This document shows, one piece after another, positions 1-10,700 of a stretch of DNA of 52,981 nucleotides. Origin of the DNA: Branchiostoma floridae. Lineage: Eukaryota > Chordata > Leptocardii > Amphioxiformes > Branchiostomatidae. Position numbers and translations under genes: made by a program. The DNA lies in assembly GCF_000003815.2 (NCBI RefSeq), contig NC_049984.1, positions 21,050,342 through 21,103,322 on the forward strand. The letters are read 5' to 3'. Numbering within the stretch: the stretch's first letter is position 1; each line of letters opens with the position of its first letter. The notes under the pieces were generated by a model. That model was not told the DNA's origin and did not search any database. It worked only from the letters and a program-made list of their open reading frames with translations.

Positions 1-118
1 GGCCATTCGGTAGAAGTAAAAGATGCTCATTCATTTCTATTGATTGATTAATTGATTGATTGATTAATTAATTAATTCATTCATTCATCGCATCTAAATG
101 TATAATGGCGAAACCATT

Positions 119-724
119 AAAGTGTTATTTCGGGTCATGTTGCTGTTCCTCCCCAGGTGCTGACCCTGCGCTGTTCCATGCTGCCGTGGCGACAGCCTGT
201 GAGAGCGGCTGGGACTTCTAAGGAGTGCTAGTGTCTCATGTTGCTGTTCCTCCTCAGGTGCTGACCCTGCGCTGTTCCATGCTGCCGTGGCGACAGCCTG
301 TGAGAGCGGCTGGGACTTCTAAGGAGTGCTAGTGTCTCATGTTGCTGTTCCTCCCCAGGTGCTGACCCTGTGCTGTTCCATGCTGCCGTGGCGACAGCCT
401 GTGAGAGCGGCTGGGACTTCTGAGGAGTGATAGTGTCTCATGTTGCTGTTCCTCCTCAGGTGCTGACCCTGCGCTGTTCCATGCTGCCGTGGCGACAGCC
501 TGTGAGAGCGGCTGGGACTTCTAAGGAGTGATAGTGTCTCATGTTGCTGTTCCTCCCCAGGTGCTGACCCTGCGCTGTTCCATGATGCCGTGGCGACAGC
601 CTGTGAGAGCGGCTGGGACTTCTGAGGAGTGATAGTGTCTCATGTTGCTGTTCCTCCCCAGGTGCTGACCCTGCGCTGTTCCATGCTGCCGTGGCGACAG
701 CCTGTGAGAGCGGCTGGGACTTCT
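119..724 (+). repeat. 101-bp tandem array duplicating the trehalase 3' splice site, six copies
   Basis: Acceptor-plus-exon units begin at 157, 258, 359, 460, 561 and 662, exactly 101 bp apart and nearly identical. Each has a pyrimidine tract, CAG, and about 63 nt of the exon up to the codons for SGWDF. In the first five copies the next bases make an in-frame TAA or TGA, then a short spacer leads into the next pyrimidine tract. Only the sixth copy (662) continues into the full trehalase exon. The first five copies are therefore intact decoy acceptors attached to dead exon heads. A GTGAGA inside every unit is also a possible cryptic donor. Confidence 0.95.
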
Positions 725-3700
725 CGTCCCGCTGGTTCGGCTCCAGCGGTGACTTCTCCAGTATCCGCACCACAGACATCATTCCCGTCGATCTGAACGT
801 CTTCATGTGTGCCTGTGAGGCGGCGCTGGCAAACATTTCTCTCCGCTTAGGTAAGCTAAACAAGGTCTTCTATTAGCGAGATCAGCGATTCAACACGTAA
901 TGTCAGAATTCTTAAAGGCATAGGAAATGTTTCTTGTTTAGTCGTGTTGATTCGATTATATGGATGACACCCTTTGGGAACGCCAAAACTCATGCGAGCG
1001 TGCGAATAAAAAATGGTCTTTAAAATGGCTATAGGACCAACTCCACCTTTACCTACCTTTAATCTTGTCATTTGCTCGTTTCCCACAGACATTTGGATCC
1101 ACCAAATTATCCGATCGCCTTTATGATTGTTAAGGATATATGTGGACTGTACGTTTGCTGTAGGTATATTTAAAACCAACATCTATATACTGTTAGCAGG
1201 CTTAAAATCTTAAAATACCACGAATTTGAAGGAGAGAAAAGTTCAGACCATGTCTTGTACGCGGTTAGGGGACAGCGGCACAGCTGCTCGGTACCAGGCG
1301 GCGGTGGAGCGTCGCAGGACCGCCATTGATGCCGTCCTCTGGAGCGACCAAGAAGGCGTCTGGCTGGACTACAACTCAGTTACAGGACAACACACCAACA
1401 GGTACTTCTCACCCGATTTACACGAGGAAAATGTCTAAACCGGGGTCGTACATTTTGTCGTACGTCCGGCAATTTTCTTCTTGTAAATCGGGCCTTACTG
1501 TTTTACACCAGCTTTCCGCTGAGGCCTTGGGCGACCCTTGAGCAAATGAAGTAGTTCAATGTAATTTCATGAAGGCCACAGCAAGTAAATGTTATGGATA
1601 ACATCAACGCGCTCATTAATTTTCGCATGATTTCAGAAAAAAAGACAATAATTTTTTTCCTCTTCGGGGATGGTCAGATAGACCAAAATAGGCACACATG
1701 TTGTGTTATAGGATAAAAATCATACTTGTAGAAGTGTCATAACACTAGGGAGGTAGCCATGACTATAGTTGCAGAAGTGAAACTTGCTGGGTAGTTGTAA
1801 AAGTGACGCCAATATGGAAGCCATGATTGTAATTGCCAGATTGGCAAGTGATACCAGTGTACCACACTAGTATCACTTTTACTACACTAGTTCACTTCTT
1901 TCTGAATACAGGAATGGATGTCTTGTTATATTAGTTGTGATGCCACGTTTTGTCACTTCAAATCTTATTGCGACGTTTAAGGTGTCTATTTTGAAAATTA
2001 AGCCATCTTGTTTTTTCGCGCTGTCTCATTATTTTTGCACTCTTCTTATAATGTCATCCATAAAATTCACTTGCTGTGGCCTGTTAAAGACGTGTATTTT
2101 GTGATTTTATATGTGTTTTATTGTCCTTTATATCATGCCATTTTCACTGCACGATGTCATTATAGTTGGTCATAAAATTCCGATTTTCGTCACTTGCCCG
2201 CTTTCTCAGTGGTCTCGTTCAATAGAAATATAGCCTTACTGGCTTATACTGGCTTATACTGCATTGATGAAAGCTTCTTAATCCTCAAGATAGGATAAAT
2301 TGTTTCAATTATGTAAGAGTCCTATTTTCCTACAAAACCGCTGGTGGTTTTATTGAGTATTGTTCCCTTTTCACAGGTTCTATGCCTCCAACATATTCCC
2401 GCTGTACACCACGTGTTACGGCGATGGCACCGCACGGGCAGACATCGAGGGGAGGGTGGTGGACTATCTCAAGGTAAGGGAGGGACGGGGGGTGGCCGGA
2501 CGGACGGAGTTTATTGCACATGGGGAGGTGCGGGGTCAGGGATGGGGGCGGAGGCAGTGGCAGTTTTTACGTCTGAATAACTGTGTCTAATAAAGTATCT
2601 GCGAAAGAACTTGTAAATACTGTGCGTTAGATACAGTAGAAGACGAACCCCATTTCATTTCAAACTGCCCCCTCTATGATCAAGAAAGAAGCTTTTTAAA
2701 GAGGCCACCAAATTCCACCCTTATCTCCCCACATATACAGTCAAAAAGAAAACTTCCCTCCTCTTAACATCACAAAACCCACACATTATCGAAAAAGTGG
2801 GGTCCTTCGTCTTCTACTGTCTCCGAACGAGAAGTCAAACCCCATAGCTTTTTGTTTTATTTAGTTTATTTGAAGTTATCACTAGACTTAGTCGCTTACT
2901 ACTGTTTACCACTGTTTGTATGTCACTTTTTGTCACTTGTAATTAGCCCTCGGGCAATAAACTTTCAACTAAGTGAAGAACAAATGTTGGTAGAAAGACG
3001 TAAAATGATGATGTCGTCCCTGATGTTTGAGCAGAAGGAGAACGTGCTGATCTACCCGGGAGGAGTCCCGACTTCCACGGTGCACAGCGGAGAACAGTGG
3101 GACTTTCCTAACGGATGGCCTCCGATACAGGTAAGATTACTCAGGTTTACAGTTAACGTTGCGCCATAGATCTATCAAGGCACGATAAAGGATCGATAGT
3201 TGTTATAGACCTGTAGAATTTGAAGGGTAATTAGTTTGATCAAATTAACCCTCCTTGGTCAGGACAAATATGACGAGTTCATATTGCACTACAGCCTATC
3301 AATCAATCAATCAATCAAATGGTTTATTTGTCAGAACGGCGTGGCAGCCAAAGGCTGAATTGTGCCTTCTTCTTCTTCTTCTATCCAATCCAATTAAATC
3401 AAACTTTATCTAATCAACTTGGCAGTCAATTGGACTGAATTGCGTTGATTTCACATGGACTTTCTAACAAATTAATTATGCTACAATACATTATGATTAA
3501 CATTGGGAGATGGTTAAAATACACAAAATGAAATTAATCATTTCATGTGTTTATCAATTAAGTCCTCTTCATCGACATACATACTAACATAACACTAACA
3601 GAACAATAAAATACAGGCAAAGGTGAGCGGACTATTAAATTGAGAGAGATGTTCTCATTTCTAGCACCTGGTGATCGAGGCTTTGGCGGCCAGTCCTGTC

Positions 3701-6210
3701 CGAGAGGCGCGGCAGCTGGCTCAGGACCTGGCGCAGAGATGGGTGAACGTGAACTACCGGCAGTTCGCCAGGACACAGGCCATGTGGGAGAAGGTGGGTA
3801 GGGTGGAGTCATGAGCTGTAGTTATAGAGTACATGAGAAATTCGCAATCTTCGTGTTGGTGGTGCATGAAAAGCAGTATGTATTTCAGACACAACAATTT
3901 CAAGAAGAAAACATTGCTTTCGGCGGTGTCTCGTAGCCCGACGTACACTACAAACTGGCCGTCACGTGCTTTACACGTTTCCGAGTTTAGTATGTAGAAA
4001 GCAGTCGCACGGATACATGTAAGTCTTAAACCCCTGGACCTTGTATGTATGTAGCTTCCCAAAGCCATTGACACACACTGTTGTTGTGCACAGTATGACG
4101 CTACATTGTTGTTGTGCACAATATGACGATACATTGATGTGCACAATATGACGTTACTTTGTTGTTGTGCACAATATGACGTTACGTTGCTGTTGTACAC
4201 AGTATGACGTTACATTGTTGTTGTGCATAGTATGACGTTACACTGTTGTTGTGGACAGTATGACGCTACCTTGTTGTTGTGCTTAATATGACGGTACATT
4301 GTTGATGTGCACAATATGACGTTACTTTGTTGTTGTGCACAGTACGACGTTACGTTGATGTTGTGCACAGTACGACGTTATATTGTTGTTGTGCATAGTA
4401 TGTTACATTGTTGTTGTGCACAATAGGACGTTACATTGTTGTTGTGCACAGTATGACATTACATTGCTGTTGTGCACAGTATGACGTTACACTGTTGTTA
4501 TGCACAATATGACGTTACATTGTTGTTGTGCACAGTACGACGCTACATTCTTGTTGTGCACAGTATGACGTTACATTCTTGTTGTGAACAGTATGACGTT
4601 GCATTGCTGTTGCGCACAATATGACGTAACGTTGTCGTTGTGCACAGTATGACGTTACATTGTTGTTGTGCACAGTATGACGTTACATTCCTGTTGTGCA
4701 CAGCATGACGTTACATTGTTGTTGTGCACAATATGACGCTACATTCTTGTTGTGCACAGTATGACGTTACATTGTTGATGTGCACAATATGGCTTACTTT
4801 GTTGTTGTGCACAGTATGACGTTACATTGTTGTGCACAGTATGAAATTACATTGTTGTGCACAATATGACGTTACATTTTGTTGTGCACAATATCACGTT
4901 ACATTGTTGTTGTGCACAGTCTGACGTTACATTGTTGTTTTGCGTAATATGACGTTACATTGTTGTTGTGTACAGTACGGCGTTACATTGCTGTTGTGCA
5001 CAGTATCTTACATTGCTGTTGTGCACAGTATCTTACATTGCTGTTGTGCACAGTACGACATTACGTTGCTGTTGTGCACAGTATGACGTTACATTGTTGT
5101 TGTGCATAGTATATTACATTGTTGTGCGCAATATGCCGTTAGATTCTTGTTGTGCTTAGTATGACGTTACATTATTTTTGTGCACAATATGACGTTACAT
5201 TTTGTTGTGCACAATATGACGTTACATTGTTGTTGTGCACAGTCTGACGTTACATTGTTGTTTTGCGTAATATGACGTTACATTGTTGTTGTGTACAGTA
5301 CGGCGTTACATTGCGGTTGTGCACAGTATCTTACATTGCTGTTGTGCACAGTACGACGTTACGTTGCTGTTGTGCACAGTATGACGTTACATTGTTGTTG
5401 TGCATAGTATGTTACATTGTTGCTGTGCGCAATATGACGTTAGATTCTTGTTGTGCTTAGTATGACGTTACATTGTTGTTGTGCACAGTATGACGTTATA
5501 TTCTTGTTGTGCTTAGTGTGACGTTACATTCTTGTTGTGCACAGTATGACGTGGAGACGGGGGAACATCCGGGAAGTGGTGGGGAGTATGACGTCCAGGT
5601 AAGGAGGCTGTGGTCATGAGTCATTAAGTCCTTCCTAAAAAGACTTACTAGTGTTGTTTTTGTCGACGTTCTCTTATGTAATGTTCGGTAATGTAAAGTC
5701 AACGGCTCAGATATCGACGATGTCTGTCGCCCGCGGTGTTGGTCAAATTTGGAGGCTACCGGACCTGAACCTAAATCGCTGGACTCGGGTCCAGACCTGA
5801 ACCTGATCATCAATTTCAGCTTAGGTACACGGCACTACTATAGGCGCCTTATGGTATACTATTGTGTGTGAGAAGCTTGACAAAAGGCCACCGGAAAGAC
5901 TTGCTGCATTTTTCGCGAAATGTTGCCTTTCTAGTTAATTCTGTCTTCTTTATAATAATCCCATGAAGAATTATACAATACATTTTATGTATTCTAGCTA
6001 ATGACAGCTTGAACCCCCCCCCCCCCCCCGTTTCTTGCGTTGCGTCTTTAGGTGGGCTTCGGTTGGACCAATGGCGTTGTGTTGCACCTGTTGGACAAGT
6101 ATGGACACGTTCTACGGGCGCCCCCTGTCTCCACCGCGGCTGTACCGGTACTGCATCTGGTGTCGCTCATCCTCGGCCTCTCAGCATTTGTTCTTACCGT
6201 CCAACTCTAG
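662..6210 (+). CDS. TREH: Trehalase (GH37), 3' seven exons, 5'-partial
   Basis: Hydrolyses alpha,alpha-trehalose to two glucose molecules; animal forms are usually apical ectoenzymes. Exons, all GT-AG with matching phases: 662-850, 1269-1401, 2377-2473, 3035-3130, 3665-3793, 5545-5598, 6052-6210 (stop 6208-6210), together 284 codons. Family hallmarks are visible: [10 protein letters not shown] in the first exon, which carries the GH37 catalytic acid Asp; the signature [10 protein letters not shown] in the fourth; and GSGGEY followed by GFGWTNGV across the last two, which carries the conserved Glu assigned as base. The last about 27 residues are hydrophobic and end at the stop, which fits a GPI-anchor signal as in mammalian trehalase (inference). 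The second exon could instead start at 1284, since both acceptors keep phase. Upstream exons, including the signal peptide, lie before the window. Two introns carry splice-site-bearing tandem arrays, listed separately. Confidence 0.95.
1572..2082. mobile_element. Foldback element, family 1 (AAGGCCACAGCAAGTA ends)
   Basis: The left end AAGGCCACAGCAAGTAA is inverted at the right end as ACTTGCTGTGGCCT, with extended arms around ATGTCATCCATAAAAT. There is no coding capacity; it is a MITE-like nonautonomous DNA element in a trehalase intron. Full copy also at 13452-13988 and a truncated copy at 50641-50932; internal sequence (TTCCATATTGGTGTCACTTT type) is shared. Confidence 0.8.
2600..2970 (+). 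mobile_element. LINE 3' end fragment, family A
   Basis: One frame reads [15 protein letters not shown] then NCPLYDQER, the Cys/His-rich tail typical of many non-LTR retrotransposon ORF2 proteins. After a frame change it continues as [11 protein letters not shown] and RTRSQTP followed by a stop near 2846. The untranslated end contains AGCCCTCGGGCAATAAA at about 2945. The same protein tail and 3' end recur at 24575-24923 and the 3' end alone at 39800-39930, which defines the family. It lies in the trehalase intron between exons 2377-2473 and 3035-3130. Confidence 0.75.
4079..5552 (+). repeat. 28-bp minisatellite (about 52 copies) containing the acceptor of a trehalase exon
   Basis: The unit is approximately TTGTTGTGCACAGTATGACG plus TTACATTG, contiguous with no spacers. 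The last unit runs into the exon at 5545: its TGTGCACAG is the real acceptor and TATGACGT are the first exon bases (Tyr-Asp-Val). A higher-order duplication is superimposed: the variant GTCTGACG followed by TTTTGCG recurs at 4919 and 5242, giving a period of about 323 bp. Each unit also holds the palindrome TGTGCACA and a TGACGT half-CRE. Short open frames here are repeat translations, not genes. Confidence 0.93.
6014..6029 (+). repeat. C16 homopolymer before the last trehalase exon
   Basis: Sixteen uninterrupted C lie 22 bp before the acceptor at 6050-6051 and form much of that intron's polypyrimidine tract. The length is likely to be polymorphic (inference). Confidence 0.85.
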
Positions 6211-7751
6211 ATTTAGGTTCATCAGTCAACAGACTCCTAGGACAATGCTGACGCAAATGTGCACATGATTGGAGTAATTATTGTCTGACATTTCCCCAAC
6301 AGTTTGGACTTAGAGTTGCTAATATTTTCACAGTGGTTTCTTTGTTGTGTGAGTTCGTTTCACCCTAATATATCGTCAAAGCACTTCAATTTGAATGTGT
6401 GTCTAAATGCGTTGATATTTTTAGACAAAAATATAATCAGACAAAACAGCAACAATAATGTGAATTTCTGAAATGGAGTTTTCGTATTAAGCCACACAGT
6501 ACAATTTTTTATTACAAAATTTATGGACAGTTGACATGGCAATGTTTAGAAATAAGGCACTATGAAAGCGTTTGGCATCAGTCAAAATTATTTGGACGTG
6601 AATAATCTATGATTTGTTTATTGTCTGTCGTGTTACGGTTAAATTGACCTAAATGATATTGTAAAGCAAGTTAGGTTGGAATAAACACATTGGGAGACAA
6701 ATTAAGCCATTCAAAATGGATTTTATTATGAATAATCAAGTGATATAATTTCAGAGATGAATCGTTCAACTTTTATAATCTTCACTTGTGTAACTTCCTT
6801 GGCAGCACAGAATATGAATTATAAACGTACGACGAGGTGTATAAATTAAGATTCCATAGCTTTTTTTCATTATCACTTTATGAAATCGGAATAAAATGAT
6901 ATTTTTTTTGCATTTGAATGAAAATTGCTTTATTTGTCCCTTTCTTTTCCATGGAGACTAGCTAAGGAATACACGTATTTCACGATGAGTACATTTTTTT
7001 CAAGCTACATTTACGTACTGTCTGCCTACCATTATCCTCTTGGGCAGATGGATGTCAACAATACATTTATCTTCAGAAAAATTAATATAAGGGCTATCTG
7101 TGTGCATGGACCTGACAGCAATTCTCTTATTAATAAAGTATTTGGGGGGCAACTTGACGTTGAATATGAACTAGTCGGCAGTTGCGTTATATGTCAAAAT
7201 AGTATTATATCCCCCCAAGTACCCTGCAGATTCATGTATATTTCTGTGGAGCTCCAATAATCTTGTTCAGACAGTAGAAAGAGGGTGAACAAACGTGTCT
7301 ATACCTGTATCTGTACCTATATAGCCGGTATAACCGCCGTTCGGCGTAACACACCAGATTTGCAGGCACGCGGCGCGGCAGCAGCTGGTTATATTCCACG
7401 GAACGACCTGTGACACCTAACTATACAAACGTTTCAAGTCTCTATCCTAATTTAGGTCAAGTATTACATTTACTACACATGAATTTTACAGAAACGTGTA
7501 CTCAATGCGTTGACGACATCCAGGGTATGGCGTTGATATTATAAGATGCGCAATATAACAGTAACTCAAGCAATTGGATCAAATTTCATTCAATCTCGAA
7601 TCCACAGATATGCTGGACCTCGAACCCCTCTGATTCGAACGGAGAATAAGAGAGCCAATACATGTGTACAGTCACACCGTCAACAGGAAACCAGTACCCT
7701 TTGTTCTTTGAGGTTGATGTTTGTTCCCATAGAGACTTTTCTGTTCGAGGA
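6211..7751. other. Convergent intergenic interval between trehalase and the C1q gene
   Basis: AT-rich, with no supportable gene. It should hold both 3' UTRs. Candidate polyadenylation signals are AATAAA near 6680 and 6889 on the plus strand and TTTATT (minus-strand AATAAA) near 6617, 6723 and 6928. The short open frames at 6925-7260 and 7546-7767 show no domain or splice context. Confidence 0.5.
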
Positions 7752-10700
7752 TCAGGTGTCCGGGTAGAGTAGGAAGGCTGAGAAGGACGTCTGCAGCTCG
7801 TGGTCGCTGTAGAGCGCGTACTCGCGCCCCCTGGCGAGCCGTAACCAAAGTGTTTCAGCAGGCTTCAGCTGCAGCAGCAGGCTGCGACTCACCTGCGGGA
7901 GGACAGCAGAGTTGAAGGTGGGGTCACACCTGCGTATATATTCAAGTCCGTATGAGGCGCACATGGGAGTATTTGCCTCCACCAGGCCCCACAGGTCGTT
8001 GGAAAAATAATAGAAATTGGACAAACGTAAACAGGTAACATATCAGACGCGTTAGCTGGGTCGCTAACCATACTTCTCGGTCAGCTAACTCATCTGGCAT
8101 TTTATGTATCTATATTTGTCCAATTTGTAGTATTTTCCCCGCGACCTGTGGAGCCTGGTAGAGACTAAGAGCGTCATACGCACCTGAAACGGGCTTAAAT
8201 ATATACGCATGTGTGACCCCGGGGCCCATCTTAACACACCGACTGGGGCCAGCAAGCGCCGAATCACATACATACCTGCAAGCAGAGCACAAAAATCTAA
8301 AACCATTGAAAGACCAATTAGCAACTGATATTGGCTAGTGTTGCACAAAAATATAAAGTCATGTAATAGAGAAACGTAGATGATGAACTAGAATTGTTTA
8401 TATACACCTCAAGTTTGTTTGTATTGCCTTATATATAGAATGAAGACCTTTATTGTACATTTCTGCCCAACTGGGCTAAGCACAGGTCACCTTTTAACAA
8501 TGACATACGTTTTTTGTGTACAAATAAAGTGCAAATATGTTTTACCTTGCGCCCTCTGAACGTCGTAAGTCCAGAAAAAGGGTTGACCTAGGTATTTTAA
8601 TCGTTCATCTTGTATCTGTATGTCTAAGGCTCAATAAAGATGATTCTTATCTCTCTAATCTACTCCAGTACATTCGACTTCCTCTCACTTCTTGGTAATT
8701 GCATAAAGGTAGTGAGCTGTATGATTAGTTAGGGTCGGTTTATCGAACTCTGTAAGGAATGTGAATTTCTCTTTACTACTCAAGTACCTGAAGTGGGACT
8801 ATTTACTTATTTTTTTTAACACGTAGCCGAATAGAATGCTTCTATCGCTATCATACAAATGACAATCTACAGTAAAATACACTTCGTCTTCTACTTTACC
8901 ATAACTACAAAAGTGACAGATTCTATGCTCTATAAGAGTGTAGTTATGTCTTCCTGATTCAATTCGCAGTTTGTGACAACTGATTCTCAGTTTGGTAACG
9001 GTGGTTCTGTGGGATACATTTTCAATCTTAAGATATTCTATATAAAATTGTTTTAATAATCTGTACCATCGGAGTTTATTTTTCGCATTCGCAACTTTGT
9101 TATATTTGTGGGTTTCCGGGATAAAAAGGTCTGGAAATAAATACATTTTAAACGCTGATAGATTAGTGACATACTTTGGGGCGTACTTGAGACAGTTGAC
9201 TGGGCGTTTTGCCAGACGAAAGCATAGCCACATGTAAACTGTCTCATGGAGTAACACACCAGGTTTATACTAAAGCGTACAAGTTTCATATCCAGACAGA
9301 TTTATCTGATCCACTCAAACCGGGAAGGACACCTACTCTTTTCGATAAGTGTGGTGGGTTCTTTTACGTGGGGTTAGCTCTCCTCAAAGAGGAGATACCA
9401 GGACCTCCATGTAACACCCTATCAAAAAAATTGGCAAAGTTGCCAGAATGATTTGTTGCCAAGATCTTGGGCCAAGTAAAGCTAAGGACACAATCCACCG
9501 TACGTGCAAATACGTGCTGTCTACGTGCCAAAACATGGGCAATCTTTGGGGATCCGTAAGTGGTAAGTACAGCCTCCGTGCGAACTCGTAGGGAATCCGA
9601 CTGATATTAGAGCACACAGATACGCCGTAGAACTTCATGTGCAGGCAGAACTTTGTGTGCCATCGGGCTGCGGATTCGCCCCCAGTACGAGCCAGTACAG
9701 GCGACACGCCTGCCCTGTACAGCCAGCTGAACGTTTTCAGAAATACGTGGCGGACGTGGCATCCCAAAAAACGTACGGACAAATTGCACGTACGGCTGGT
9801 TGTGCCCTTAGCTTAAGACACCCGCTGGACCCACCATGTCCCTGTAGCTGTTCTTCCCGGTGTTGTAGACGTCCGCCACGACTTTGCCGCTCAACATCAA
9901 GTCCAGGTTCACCTGGCGGCCTGGCACTGCGCCTGCGCTGAAACTCACGTGATACACCCCGGGGTAGGCACAGGTGAAGATGCCGGACTTCATGTTAAAA
10001 TGGCCGCCAATATTCACCAGCATCTAGTAACAAAAAAAAAAACAAACCCACAACCGACATTAACCTAGACCAAGGAGGTTGAAAAAGGGTTGCGGTCTTT
10101 GAACGGGGATTTTCAACGCTGGACAGGTTCTCTTGTGTCGGGAAAGGGAGTTTGCCGAGGAAGGAAGTTTGCTGTGAAAGGGAGTTTTGCCCCGTCCCGT
10201 CAACGCCCCCCCCCAATAAAAACCAGCCCCGCCCGTTCGAAGACTGCAACGGAGTCTACATAAACCCTAATTACGTCACAGTGTATGTTACCTACGGCAC
10301 TTGCTTTTGTGGTGTGTGACATGGTGTTTATATCGCATACAGAACACATCACATCAACTTATACCAAAAATTTACTTAAAAGCTGACCTACCTATTACTG
10401 CCAAATCTAAAACACATTTCCCGTACGCATCAACAGCAAAATCAGTGTCTCAAAAGGACACCAAATGAAAATAACCACACAGCTTCACAGTGCATACCTG
10501 AGGCCCACAAAAATGTACAAATTACCCCAAACAGCCACAGCAGTGACAGCTGTGAAGAGCTGACAACAAATATGTCCTTGTTTATTGTAACACTGGCGCT
10601 GTCCAATGCAATGCGCTAGCGGTAACTGACGGGAATCCTATAAATGCTGCAAGTATAGAATTCCCGTCAGTTACTTCTATGGAATTACATTAGAGTATTG

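Noticed and set aside
456-863. 135-codon minus-strand frame over the 101-bp array
   Set aside because: Antisense of the trehalase exon and its duplicated heads; the internal peptide repeats follow the DNA repeat.
4079-5552. CRISPR-like array
   Set aside because: The 28-bp units are contiguous with no spacers, vary internally, and end in a trehalase exon of an animal genome.
9384-9782. 132-codon minus-strand frame in a C1q intron
   Set aside because: It spans the CGTACG-rich dispersed repeat and a SINE copy; no domain or splice support.
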